The notes beneath the pieces are model-generated. The model ran no database searches, was not told the origin of the DNA, and saw only the letters and a program-made list of their open reading frames with translations. From contig NZ_CP032134.1 in NCBI RefSeq assembly GCF_002165375.2, positions 2,976,001-3,040,000 of the forward strand: 64,000 bases of DNA, in the 5' to 3' direction. This document shows positions 1 through 7,960 of the stretch, one piece after another. Numbering within the stretch: the stretch's first letter is position 1; the number at the start of each line of letters is the position of its first letter. The position numbers and the translations under genes are program-made. The stretch is from Acinetobacter chinensis (GTDB lineage Bacteria; Pseudomonadota; Gammaproteobacteria; Pseudomonadales; Moraxellaceae).

Positions 1-940
1 CACCATAAACAAACAGCGCTTTTGACTTTTGTGGAATTTTTTCCAGTAAAGGCATACCTGGCAAACGTGTAAGCGGCAGCTCTTTAATAACAGGGGTTGC
101 AATCCACATTGCTGTCTGTAAAGGTCTTAAAAAGTCATTGTCAAAATCACCAGGTTTAACCAGCATGGAACCAAATGACAGGTCATTACAGACACTATGT
201 TTCACGTGAAAACTGAAGCTTGGACTTCCTCCACCATTCAGACAGAGCTGGTCATGCCACAGTTCAGGATAAGTCCTTTGCAGATAATCAATAAAACCTG
301 CATAAATCTGCTGAGACTCCTCATAAGCCACCTGTGCCTTTTTGATAATGGAAGGCAGTTTCGTCACATGCGCATCATAACCCATCAGACCTCTGAATTT
401 CAGATGCTGTGGATGTGCCTGAACAACACCCATCATTTCAGCCATCTGCTGTTCAGTCCTGATTCCTCCACGGTGTAAACCCACATCAATTTCAATATTG
501 ATCTGAAGCTGTACTGCATACTGCTGAGCCACTTCCAGGTACTGATGCAGACGTGCAGGCGTATCAACCAGCCACTGAATCCGAGCATTTTCCCACTGAG
601 AATAATGCTGATAAAAATGCTGTACAGCATGTACAGGCATCGGTTTGCCAAACAGCACATCGGCTTCTGAGAAATTTTCCAGCAGAGGGATCAGCTGTGG
701 CAAATGAAAGACCATAAAGCGCTGTGTTGAAAGCTGTTCACTCAGTAACTGCAACAGTTCCAGGCATGCAAGTGACTTGACGACCAGGCGGGGCTGAAGA
801 TGAACAGCCTGTCTGAACTGCAGCTGAATATACTGAATATTCTGCTGAAGACACTGTCTGTCAATAATCAGTTGCGGTAAGCCGGTTCCCTGCTTTTTTA
901 AATCACGGTTCAGTTGCTGAAAATATAGTTCCTGACTCAT
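1..940 (-). CDS. Fold-type III PLP enzyme (DSD1 / D-threonine aldolase-like), C-terminus beyond the window
   Basis: The reverse strand is open for 313 codons from an ATG at 940 to the window edge, so the C-terminal beta domain is missing. The visible part is an alanine-racemase-type N-terminal barrel. Lys55 in VVKSL is the expected PLP lysine, EIDVGLHRGG (about 150-159) and RGLMGYDAH (183-191) are typical of the DSD1 family, and the glycine-rich GGGSP near 236-240 should hold the PLP phosphate. The family includes D-threonine aldolases, D-3-hydroxyaspartate aldolases and D-serine deaminases; which one this is cannot be told, because the metal-ligand motif lies in the missing part. The gene begins 15 bp after the oxidase gene stops, with a weak ACAGG ribosome site, so both are probably on one transcript. 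Confidence 0.82.
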   Translation of the reverse strand, partial: MSQELYFQQLNRDLKKQGTGLPQLIIDRQCLQQNIQYIQLQFRQAVHLQPRLVVKSLACLELLQLLSEQLSTQRFMVFHLPQLIPLLENFSEADVLFGKPMPVHAVQHFYQHYSQWENARIQWLVDTPARLHQYLEVAQQYAVQLQINIEIDVGLHRGGIRTEQQMAEMMGVVQAHPQHLKFRGLMGYDAHVTKLPSIIKKAQVAYEESQQIYAGFIDYLQRTYPELWHDQLCLNGGGSPSFSFHVKHSVCNDLSFGSMLVKPGDFDNDFLRPLQTAMWIATPVIKELPLTRLPGMPLLEKIPQKSKALFVYG

Positions 941-955
941 GTCATCGCCAACCTG

Positions 956-2242
956 TCATTCTGCATAAAATAATTGCTGTAAATATGAATTCAGAAATTT
1001 CTTTTCTGGATCAAGACGCGCTCTGAGTTGCAGAAAGTCATCCCACTTCGGATACAGCGTCCTTAACTGTACTGCATTCAGACTGTGCATTTTGCCCCAG
1101 TGAGGTCGCCCCTGATAACGCTGTAAAATCGGTTCAATTTCATCAAACAACAGTTTCGGATTCTGCTTAATGTATTGATGCACAGAAATGGAAATCGAAT
1201 CCCGCTGATAAAATGGACTCAACCAGATATCATCCCCTTTCACAAAGCGAAACTCAATCGGGAAAAAAGTCTGTTGCCCTGACTTCTGAAGCGCAGTCAG
1301 AATTTCCTGTAAGCAGGATATGCCCAGTTCAACAGGAACCTGATATTCCATTTCATTGAACCGTGTATTACGGGGTGTCGGAAATATTCTGCTCGACCAG
1401 TCCACAAAAGTTGTGGGTTTCACAAAGACACCCAGCAGCTTTTGCAATTTTGGATTCAGTGAAGGAAACATTCGGGTCAGTTCACAGCATAGGGTCAGCA
1501 ATGTATCTTCTGAAGGAAAAGACTCTTTACGTGGTTGTATGTCTTCCTCGGAAATATCCAGTGTTTTCAGCATGACCTGCTCGGCATGTGAAAAGGCAAA
1601 AAACTCAATATGACGGTGTTCAGTTTTCCACTGCTGAATATGCTGCACCACTTCTGAAAGTGGACAAAGTTCAACATGCTCTTTCAGCTTATATCGAGGT
1701 TTGTTCTGCATTGAAATTTTTGTCAGCACACCAAAACTGCCCAGAGACACCCGCCCTGCCTGAAAAATTTCAGCATTTTCTGTGGGACTGCACTGTAACA
1801 GCTCACCCGATGCAGTCAGCAACTCAAAACTTTGTACATAGGCAGAAATACACTGCATGTCAGCACCCGTTCCATGTGTTCCCGTCGATACCGCACCTGC
1901 AAGACTTTGCTGATCAATATCACCCTGCTGCATAAGGGACTGATTAATGGGCTGCAGGTACTGATCCAGATTGAACAGACGGGTGCCCGACCAGACTTCT
2001 GCAATACTGCTCTGCTCATCGGCACTGACCACACCACTCAGATGATCAAGTGACAACAGCGTTGCATCAGTGCAGACGAGTGGTGTAAAGGAATGTCCAG
2101 CCCCCACAACCCGGATTTTATCGCTCTGACGGATAATATCCTGCAGTTCAGACAGACTTTGTGGTTTTAAAATCTGTTGTGGACTGGCTTGCTGATAGCC
2201 CGACCAGTTAGACCATGTCTGCCGTTGTTCAGTTTGTTTCAT
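956..2242 (-). CDS. FAD-dependent oxidase, D-arabinono-1,4-lactone / alditol oxidase type
   Basis: A 428-residue member of the vanillyl-alcohol-oxidase superfamily. The N-terminal half is an FAD_binding_4 domain: VVGAGHSFTP (45-54) contains His50, the position that carries covalent FAD in alditol and gulonolactone oxidases, and GAVSTGTHGTG follows near 116-126. The C-terminal half is an ALO-type domain with HWGKMHSL near 382-389. Characterised relatives oxidise the C1 hydroxyl of sugar lactones or alditols with O2, giving H2O2. No signal peptide is seen, so it is probably cytoplasmic. It lies 23 bp downstream of the ceramidase-like gene and 15 bp upstream of the PLP enzyme. Substrate is unknown; the setting suggests an amino alcohol or polyol released by the first enzyme. 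Confidence 0.88.
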   Translation of the reverse strand: MKQTEQRQTWSNWSGYQQASPQQILKPQSLSELQDIIRQSDKIRVVGAGHSFTPLVCTDATLLSLDHLSGVVSADEQSSIAEVWSGTRLFNLDQYLQPINQSLMQQGDIDQQSLAGAVSTGTHGTGADMQCISAYVQSFELLTASGELLQCSPTENAEIFQAGRVSLGSFGVLTKISMQNKPRYKLKEHVELCPLSEVVQHIQQWKTEHRHIEFFAFSHAEQVMLKTLDISEEDIQPRKESFPSEDTLLTLCCELTRMFPSLNPKLQKLLGVFVKPTTFVDWSSRIFPTPRNTRFNEMEYQVPVELGISCLQEILTALQKSGQQTFFPIEFRFVKGDDIWLSPFYQRDSISISVHQYIKQNPKLLFDEIEPILQRYQGRPHWGKMHSLNAVQLRTLYPKWDDFLQLRARLDPEKKFLNSYLQQLFYAE

Positions 2243-2265
2243 AAAATTTCCCTATCTTTATTTTT

Positions 2266-3978
2266 CTATTCAGAAACTGCTGTTTTCAGATTGCCTCGAT
2301 TGGTGCGTTTCAACAGTTCCTGTAATGGCACTTCAGCAGGTCGGGTGGTTCGGTCATGCTGACGCTGGGCTTCTGTATTTTCCAGCTGTTGCGCCAGAGC
2401 ACTGAATTTCAGCTGAAAGGCCGCATTTGTCCATTGTCCAAACAATGTATGACCGCCTTCATATGCCTGTTCCTGATATTCCTCATAGGTTGTTACATAA
2501 CCCATATAATCATTGCAGTAAGATGCAAGCCAGATGGGCTGATCACTGGTGTTCTGCACAATGGTTTCAAGCACACGCTTTCCAGCTGTGGTGGTCAGTT
2601 CCCCAGGACAGCACACAATTCTCAACTGACCAATCTGAATCATCTGTAATGGAACCACTGAAGGAACCAAAGGACTTTCCCTGATTGCACCTGCTTTGAC
2701 CTGTCGGTTTATTTCATTGACCAGCGGATCAATAAATCCTGGAGCAAAGCCAAGTGGTTTGCCCAGAATCCGTTTGATGCCAGATTCCATCAAAATGGAT
2801 TTAACGCCTTGCGATGCAAACAACTGCTGATAAAAATCAAAGTCATCAGCCGTTCGGTCTTTGAGTTTTTGCTTTTTATACTGCTGACTCAAAAAACTCA
2901 TAACCCGGACAATCGGCTTTGCAGTTCCTGGTCCATCGACAGGCGTTCCTGCAAAAAAAGCCACCCCATGACAGGGAATACTGGTTCGTGCATGTTTAAC
3001 ACCATGCGAAAGCTCCAGGGGAATATCCACGTTGCTCAGGTCGGTATAACTGAGCACGGCATCCAGTTCTCCACTTAAAACAGTGCCAGGTTTCATCAGT
3101 GCCTCTAATGCCTGCTCACTCTGGTAACGTCCATTTTTCTGAGCATACTGATATTCCTGCTCACCTTTGATCGCCTGTCTGATTTTCAGCTGATTTTTCC
3201 CATGAAAATGAGGTGAAATGTCGCCTGCTGTCGCCTGAGCAAAAATTGCAACCGGATGATGTATGCCCTGTTCCAGCAGATACTGCTCTGAATACCCTGC
3301 TGCATAGCCTTTATTGTCGCCATCATGAGCATTCAGCGTGTTGCCCAGACAGGTGGCATGCACACCAAAAAGCGAAATGAAAGCATGCAACTGCCCATCC
3401 CGATAAAACCCGAGCAGCTGCATTTCCCTGTTCATCGCCAGATGTGTTTCTGTCTCCTTGCGCTGCTGAACATCCGGATTACGGTTCCAGGCATTTAAGG
3501 AACGGTTCCATGCCACAGGAACATCTTCAGAAAAATGTGTTGTGCTCATACGGATTTCTGTACGTCCCAGCACTTTTACAGCATACTGAATACTGCTGAC
3601 CGTCGCATAAACCACAGCATGCAGATGTTCAGGGACAAAACCGGGAGTAGGCATGTTATACAGCGCTTCATAAGCACAGCCGCCAGGACCTGAGTGTGTA
3701 TGTGTTGCGGTCATCACAAACCGTTCTTCACAGAACAGATCTGCCATCTGTTTTTTCAGTTCAGCCAAAACCTCTGAACGCATGGCATGAGTAATACAGC
3801 CAAAATCCAGACAGCTGAAAATCAGCGGTTTCTCCTGATGATCCTGAATCACCACCGTTCTGACATATAAAGGCGTCCGTTTTTTATAAGCGCGATGCTG
3901 CCATGAGCCATAGCCAAACATGGCATAACCTTTAGCTTCGATCTGAATTTCCTGCCTGCTCCATCCTGCCTGAAACAT
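2266..3978 (-). CDS. Neutral/alkaline ceramidase-family amidase, leaderless
   Basis: 570 residues matching the catalytic domain of neutral/alkaline non-lysosomal ceramidases, which hydrolyse the amide of N-acylsphingosine to a fatty acid and a sphingoid base. The family's motifs are all visible: THTHSGPGG (92-100, zinc histidines), VHATCLGN with His207 followed by GDNKG (220-224), GDISP (252-256) with Ser255 as the presumed nucleophile, PGELTTTAGKR with Glu460, and a tyrosine-rich YMGYVTT (491-497). The start at 3978 has AAGGA six bases upstream. Unlike the secreted Pseudomonas aeruginosa enzyme (about 670 residues), it has no signal peptide and little room for the C-terminal Ig-like domain, so it probably works in the cytoplasm. 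First gene of a leftward unit of at least three genes. Confidence 0.88.
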   Translation of the reverse strand: MFQAGWSRQEIQIEAKGYAMFGYGSWQHRAYKKRTPLYVRTVVIQDHQEKPLIFSCLDFGCITHAMRSEVLAELKKQMADLFCEERFVMTATHTHSGPGGCAYEALYNMPTPGFVPEHLHAVVYATVSSIQYAVKVLGRTEIRMSTTHFSEDVPVAWNRSLNAWNRNPDVQQRKETETHLAMNREMQLLGFYRDGQLHAFISLFGVHATCLGNTLNAHDGDNKGYAAGYSEQYLLEQGIHHPVAIFAQATAGDISPHFHGKNQLKIRQAIKGEQEYQYAQKNGRYQSEQALEALMKPGTVLSGELDAVLSYTDLSNVDIPLELSHGVKHARTSIPCHGVAFFAGTPVDGPGTAKPIVRVMSFLSQQYKKQKLKDRTADDFDFYQQLFASQGVKSILMESGIKRILGKPLGFAPGFIDPLVNEINRQVKAGAIRESPLVPSVVPLQMIQIGQLRIVCCPGELTTTAGKRVLETIVQNTSDQPIWLASYCNDYMGYVTTYEEYQEQAYEGGHTLFGQWTNAAFQLKFSALAQQLENTEAQRQHDRTTRPAEVPLQELLKRTNRGNLKTAVSE

Positions 3979-4037
3979 AAAAATTCCTTTTGTATGATTA
4001 TTTTTATTGAGACAATTCTTAGTTTAAAAGTTAAACA

Positions 4038-4076
4038 AAATGGTGCAATATCAAGCAAGGGTTTATTGCACCATTT
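4038..4076. promoter_or_regulatory. 13-bp perfect inverted repeat, candidate operator of the AraC-type regulator
   Basis: The arms AAATGGTGCAATA (4038-4050) and TATTGCACCATTT (4064-4076) are exact reverse complements separated by 13 bases. They lie in the 119-bp gap between the leftward ceramidase unit and the rightward AraC-type gene, ending 21 bases before its ATG. This is where a regulator controlling both units would bind. It is not followed by a T-run and sits upstream of both starts, so it is not a terminator. Binding is inferred from position and symmetry only. Confidence 0.55.
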
Positions 4077-4097
4077 CATGGGGGGATAAAAGGACAT

Positions 4098-5144
4098 ATG
4101 CCCAGACAGCAAAAGGACTTTGCCGAAAAACATCATTTCATTCCACCTGCTCTGCTTTCCGGACTGCTTCATTATGCTGAAAATCAGCACATTGAATATA
4201 TGCACTGGATGGATGGGATCAGCCTCGACATTGCTCAGATCAAGCAAGGGACAGGATTCATCTCATTTCAGGAAATCTGTACGGTTGTACGGCGTGCGCT
4301 GGCTGACTTGCGTGATCCTGCTCTTGGAGTAAAAGTCGGTATCACTGAAGGTCTGATGTCCATGGGCATTCTGGGTTTTGCCATGCAGTCATGCCAGACG
4401 CTTGAGCAGGCACTGGCAACCGGGATGCAGTACCATCCCGTATCTGGCAGTGTGCTGGACATGGACTATCAGATGGTCAAAGACGGTACACTGGCTGTGG
4501 TTGTGACTGAACGCTATCCCTGTGGTGATCTTTACCGTTTTTTCTGCGATGAATTTTTTTCAAGTATCATCACCTGCATGAATGCCATGCTGGGTGATCA
4601 TGATGATCTGATCGCAATTCACCTGAGTTTTCCACGCCCCACCGACACTAAGCCCTATCTTCAGCATTTTGGCTGTCCAGTACATTTTTCTTCTGCAAAA
4701 AACACCCTGACATTTCACTCCTCACTGCTGCAAAGACAGATCCGCACCTACAGCATGGCAAATTTCAGTACCGCTATCCGTATGTGTAATCAGTTGATGC
4801 AGGATATACAGACCATCAATCAGAATAAGTATGCCAGCGTGCTGGACTATCTGATTGAACAGCATTTACCGGATCGTTTCGATATGCTTCAGGCAGCTGA
4901 ACACATGAAAATCAGTGAAAGACATTTACGCAGAATGCTGCTGATGGAAAACATCAGCTTTCAGCAGATCCGCCAGCAGGTTCTTGAGCGTAAAGCCAAA
5001 GAGCTGTTACTGCAGGATATTTCCATCAGCACCGTCAGTGAACAGCTGGGATTCAGTGAACTCAGAGAGTTTCGCAGAGCATTTAAACGCTGGACAGGAC
5101 AGGCACCTTCTGACTTTAAAAAACTGATGATTTCTTCTGAATAA
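4098..5144 (+). CDS. AraC family transcriptional regulator
   Basis: 348 residues. The C-terminal third is an AraC/XylS DNA-binding domain with two helix-turn-helix units (first around ISERHLRRML, second around ISTVSEQLGF, ending in WTGQAPSDFKK). The N-terminal about 200 residues resemble the arabinose-binding-like ligand domain of OruR/ArgR-type and sphingosine-responsive regulators. The ATG at 4098 follows a GGGGG/AAAGG purine stretch. It is transcribed away from the ceramidase unit and shares with it the gap containing the perfect inverted repeat, so it is probably the local activator. The inducer is unknown; a sphingoid base or fatty acid would fit the neighbours. Confidence 0.88.
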   Translation: MPRQQKDFAEKHHFIPPALLSGLLHYAENQHIEYMHWMDGISLDIAQIKQGTGFISFQEICTVVRRALADLRDPALGVKVGITEGLMSMGILGFAMQSCQTLEQALATGMQYHPVSGSVLDMDYQMVKDGTLAVVVTERYPCGDLYRFFCDEFFSSIITCMNAMLGDHDDLIAIHLSFPRPTDTKPYLQHFGCPVHFSSAKNTLTFHSSLLQRQIRTYSMANFSTAIRMCNQLMQDIQTINQNKYASVLDYLIEQHLPDRFDMLQAAEHMKISERHLRRMLLMENISFQQIRQQVLERKAKELLLQDISISTVSEQLGFSELREFRRAFKRWTGQAPSDFKKLMISSE

Positions 5145-5366
5145 TCCGTCTGTTCTGACGGTCATTCTGACTATTTTAATTTTAAAACAAAAGCAAATCT
5201 GAGAACCGAACAGTTCAGTATTTTCAATATAATATTTTTAAGCTATTAATTTTCAACAACTTAAAATGATGTAAAAAATACTCGACTAAAGCATTAATGC
5301 AAGCGGCACTTAAAATGCATATCTTTTAATCAGAGATAAAACAAATACAGAGATGGAGTTTCTGCA

Positions 5367-7013
5367 ATGGTCAGCGCATATGATGAATTACCGCGTACAC
5401 CCGCAAATTTTGTAGCATTATCCCCTTTACGCTACCTTGAACGTGCGGCATATATTTACCCTCATCAGGATGCCATTGTTCATGGCGAACGTCGTATCTC
5501 ATGGCGGGAAACATACACCCGCTGCCGACAGTTTGCTCATCAGCTGAACCGACTTGGTATTCAGAAAAATGATACTGTCTCCGTTCTGCTGCCGAATATT
5601 CCAGCCATGGTGGAAGCCCACTTTGCTGTACCTATGGCGGGCGCTGTACTCAATACCTTAAATACCCGTCTTGATGCAAAAACCATTGCATTCATGCTCG
5701 AACATGCTGAAACCAAAGTCCTGCTGGTCGACCCTGAGTTTGCCGCACTGGCGCAGGAAGCTGTAGCTCTCGCACCGCAGGATATCTACATTATTGATGT
5801 TGCAGATGCTGAATATGAAAATAATGACTCAACACCGCGTATCGGTCAGGTTGAGTATGAAGACTGGCTTGCAGAAGGTGATCAGGATTTTGAATGGCAT
5901 TTACCTGGAGATGAATGGGATGCCATCAGCCTGAACTATACATCTGGCACTACAGGTAATCCCAAAGGTGTGGTTTATCACCATCGGGGTGCTTATATCA
6001 ATGCTGCAAGCAACATCATTGCCTGCGGTATGACACCCCGCTGTAAATATTTATGGACACTGCCTCTTTTCCACTGTAACGGTTGGTGTTTTGCATGGAC
6101 TGTCGCTGCAAATGGCGGCACAAATATCTGTCTGCGCAAAATTGACCCTGAACTGATTTTCAGACTGATTGATCAGTATAAAGTGGATTATTTCTGTGGT
6201 GCGCCAATTGTGCTGTCCATGCTGATCAATACACCAAAAGATCAGCAAATCAAGTTTACACACCGTGTTGAAGTGATGGTGGCCGGTGCTGCACCTCCTG
6301 CGGCAATCATTGAAGGTATGCACCATATCGGGGTACAGGTAAACCATGTATATGGTCTGACCGAAACCTATGGTCCATCCGCTTTATGTGCATCTCAGGC
6401 GGGCTGGAGTGATCTGTCCATTCAGGAACAGGCTCAGCTGCATTCACGTCAGGGCGTACCGTATCCTCTGCAGGATGGTATGCGTGTTCTGGATTCAGAA
6501 ACCATGCAGCCTGTACCGAATGATGGTACGACCATGGGTGAAATTATGTTCCGTGGCAACATTGTGATGAAAGGTTATCTGAAAAACCCTGAAGCTACCG
6601 CTGAAGCATTCAAAGGCGGATGGTTCCATACCGGTGATTTAGCCGTCTGTCAGCCAGATGGTTATGCCAAAATCATGGACCGCTCCAAAGATATTATTAT
6701 TTCAGGGGGTGAAAATATTTCTTCACTTGAAGTTGAAGAAATTCTGTATACGCACCCTGCCATTATGACGGCAGCTGTTGTTGCCAAACCTGATCCACGC
6801 TGGCAGGAAGTACCCTGTGCTTTCATTGAACTGAAAAAAGGGGCAGAAACAACTCCTGAGGAAGTCATTGAGTTCTGTAAACAGCATCTTGCCCGCTTTA
6901 AAGTACCGAAAGATGTTGTGATCTGTGAAATTCCAAAAACATCGACAGGTAAATTACAGAAGTTCGTACTTCGTGACTGGGCAAAAGAACGTTCAATTGG
7001 TGAATTTAATTAA
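5367..7013 (+). CDS. AMP-forming acyl-CoA synthetase
   Basis: 548 residues of the ANL adenylate-forming superfamily, converting a carboxylic acid, ATP and CoA into acyl-CoA, AMP and PPi. The P-loop-like motif YTSGTTGNPKG is at 191-201, the A8 hinge motifs WFHTGDLA and DRSKDIIISGG lie around 420-450, and the catalytic A10 lysine is Lys529 in PKTSTGK. The N-terminus resembles the medium-chain and methylmercaptopropionate ligase group rather than FadD, but chain length cannot be read from sequence. GGAG lies 9 bases before the ATG. It has its own 222-bp upstream gap containing the palindrome GCATTAATGC at 5291-5300, so it is probably a separate transcript from the AraC-type gene. It could activate a fatty acid released by the ceramidase-like enzyme. 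Confidence 0.9.
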   Translation: MVSAYDELPRTPANFVALSPLRYLERAAYIYPHQDAIVHGERRISWRETYTRCRQFAHQLNRLGIQKNDTVSVLLPNIPAMVEAHFAVPMAGAVLNTLNTRLDAKTIAFMLEHAETKVLLVDPEFAALAQEAVALAPQDIYIIDVADAEYENNDSTPRIGQVEYEDWLAEGDQDFEWHLPGDEWDAISLNYTSGTTGNPKGVVYHHRGAYINAASNIIACGMTPRCKYLWTLPLFHCNGWCFAWTVAANGGTNICLRKIDPELIFRLIDQYKVDYFCGAPIVLSMLINTPKDQQIKFTHRVEVMVAGAAPPAAIIEGMHHIGVQVNHVYGLTETYGPSALCASQAGWSDLSIQEQAQLHSRQGVPYPLQDGMRVLDSETMQPVPNDGTTMGEIMFRGNIVMKGYLKNPEATAEAFKGGWFHTGDLAVCQPDGYAKIMDRSKDIIISGGENISSLEVEEILYTHPAIMTAAVVAKPDPRWQEVPCAFIELKKGAETTPEEVIEFCKQHLARFKVPKDVVICEIPKTSTGKLQKFVLRDWAKERSIGEFN

Positions 7014-7036
7014 TCCTCCGCTGTATCAGCTCTGAC

Positions 7037-7070
7037 AAAAAAGCCTTCATTTTTAATGAAGGCTTTTTTT
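7037..7070 (+). terminator. Rho-independent terminator of the acyl-CoA synthetase gene
   Basis: AAGCCTTCAT and ATGAAGGCTT pair around a short TTTTA loop, with A-runs before and T-runs after. It starts 24 bases after the stop codon. Confidence 0.85.
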
Positions 7071-7103
7071 ATTACAGTAAGCAGTTTCTGAACACATTCA
7101 GAA

Positions 7104-7135
7104 TAAAAAAACGACCTGATCAGGTCGAATTTTTC
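7104..7135 (-). terminator. Terminator after darP
   Basis: The perfect 16-bp palindrome CGACCTGATCAGGTCG (7112-7127) is flanked by an A-run on the left, giving a T-run for leftward transcripts, just beyond the darP stop. Confidence 0.75.
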
Positions 7136-7148
7136 AGCTTCCGTTCAC

Positions 7149-7688
7149 TTATTTTGAATTATCAGAAATAAGTGCAACCTGCTGTACATAGTTAAACAGT
7201 TTCAGCTTCGAAGCTTCCAGTTCCTCAGGAGGAGCTGCTTTGGTCACATCACGCTGAATACGCAACAGATGCTGACGTAAAGTATGGCGTTCAGCTGCAT
7301 TGTGCATTTTGGTGAATTCATTAATGACCGGATCGCCCTGAGCAATAATACGGTCCACCCAGCGTTGCAGCTGTGCGGTTTTTTTCATTCCCTGTTTTGG
7401 GGTCAGGTAAGAGAGAATGACCGTTTCATCTTCATTGCGTAACAGTTTCCCAATACGCTGAAACTGTCTGCGACGTGCTTCAAAAGATGAAATCAGCTGA
7501 ACATCGAGTAAAGCTTCTATCAGGCGTTCCTCGACAGGCAATGCCTCAATCTGCTTTTTTGGCAGTTCTGCCAGCTGTTCACCCAGTGCAGCCATACGCT
7601 GTACTGCTTTTTTCTGTTCAGTTTTACTTGCACGCCCATCCAGTGATTCAAAGTCTTCATCTGTAAAGCGGTTCGGTCGACGTGCCAC
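7149..7688 (-). CDS. darP: Dual-action ribosomal maturation protein DarP (YjgA family)
   Basis: 179 residues of the DUF615 family. The protein associates with late 50S ribosomal precursors and helps peptidyl-transferase-centre maturation. The highly charged N-terminus (RRPNRFTDEDFESLDGR) and the helical repeat with EARRRQFQRIGKLLR around 93-107 are characteristic, and length is normal. It starts 2 bp after the HPr-like gene ends, so rapZ, the HPr-like gene and darP form one leftward unit closed by the palindromic terminator. Confidence 0.9.
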   Translation of the reverse strand: MARRPNRFTDEDFESLDGRASKTEQKKAVQRMAALGEQLAELPKKQIEALPVEERLIEALLDVQLISSFEARRRQFQRIGKLLRNEDETVILSYLTPKQGMKKTAQLQRWVDRIIAQGDPVINEFTKMHNAAERHTLRQHLLRIQRDVTKAAPPEELEASKLKLFNYVQQVALISDNSK

Positions 7689-7690
7689 GA

Positions 7691-7960
7691 TTAATCTGCC
7701 TCGTAAAATTTTGCTGAAAAAAGTGCCTTGATGTCAGATAAAGCGGTTTCTTCATCTGCACCATCAATCACCAGTCTTAAGGTCGTACCCTTGCCTGCGC
7801 CAAGCATCAGCAGGGACATGATATTTTTTGCATCAACAAGCTTGTCGCCTTTACCAATCTGAATCGAAGAACGAAACTTTGTGGTAACTTCGATGAGCTT
7901 TCCTGACGCACGCGCATGTAAACCCAGTTTATTAATTACGTCAACAGTTGTGTCAATCAT
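7691..7960 (-). CDS. ptsO: HPr-family phosphocarrier, NPr type
   Basis: 89 residues with the HPr fold. The phospho-accepting histidine is His15 in KLGLHARAS, and NIMSLLMLGAG forms the second conserved loop. Position beside rapZ marks it as the NPr of the nitrogen-related phosphotransferase system rather than a sugar HPr: it would take phosphate from a PtsP-type enzyme and pass it to PtsN, neither of which is in this window. It overlaps the end of rapZ by 4 bp (ATGA), so the two are translationally coupled. Confidence 0.88.
   Translation of the reverse strand: MIDTTVDVINKLGLHARASGKLIEVTTKFRSSIQIGKGDKLVDAKNIMSLLMLGAGKGTTLRLVIDGADEETALSDIKALFSAKFYEAD

Noticed and set aside
5291..5300. Palindrome GCATTAATGC upstream of the acyl-CoA synthetase
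   Set aside because: Ten bases in AT-rich DNA are expected by chance; noted with the gene but not called a site.
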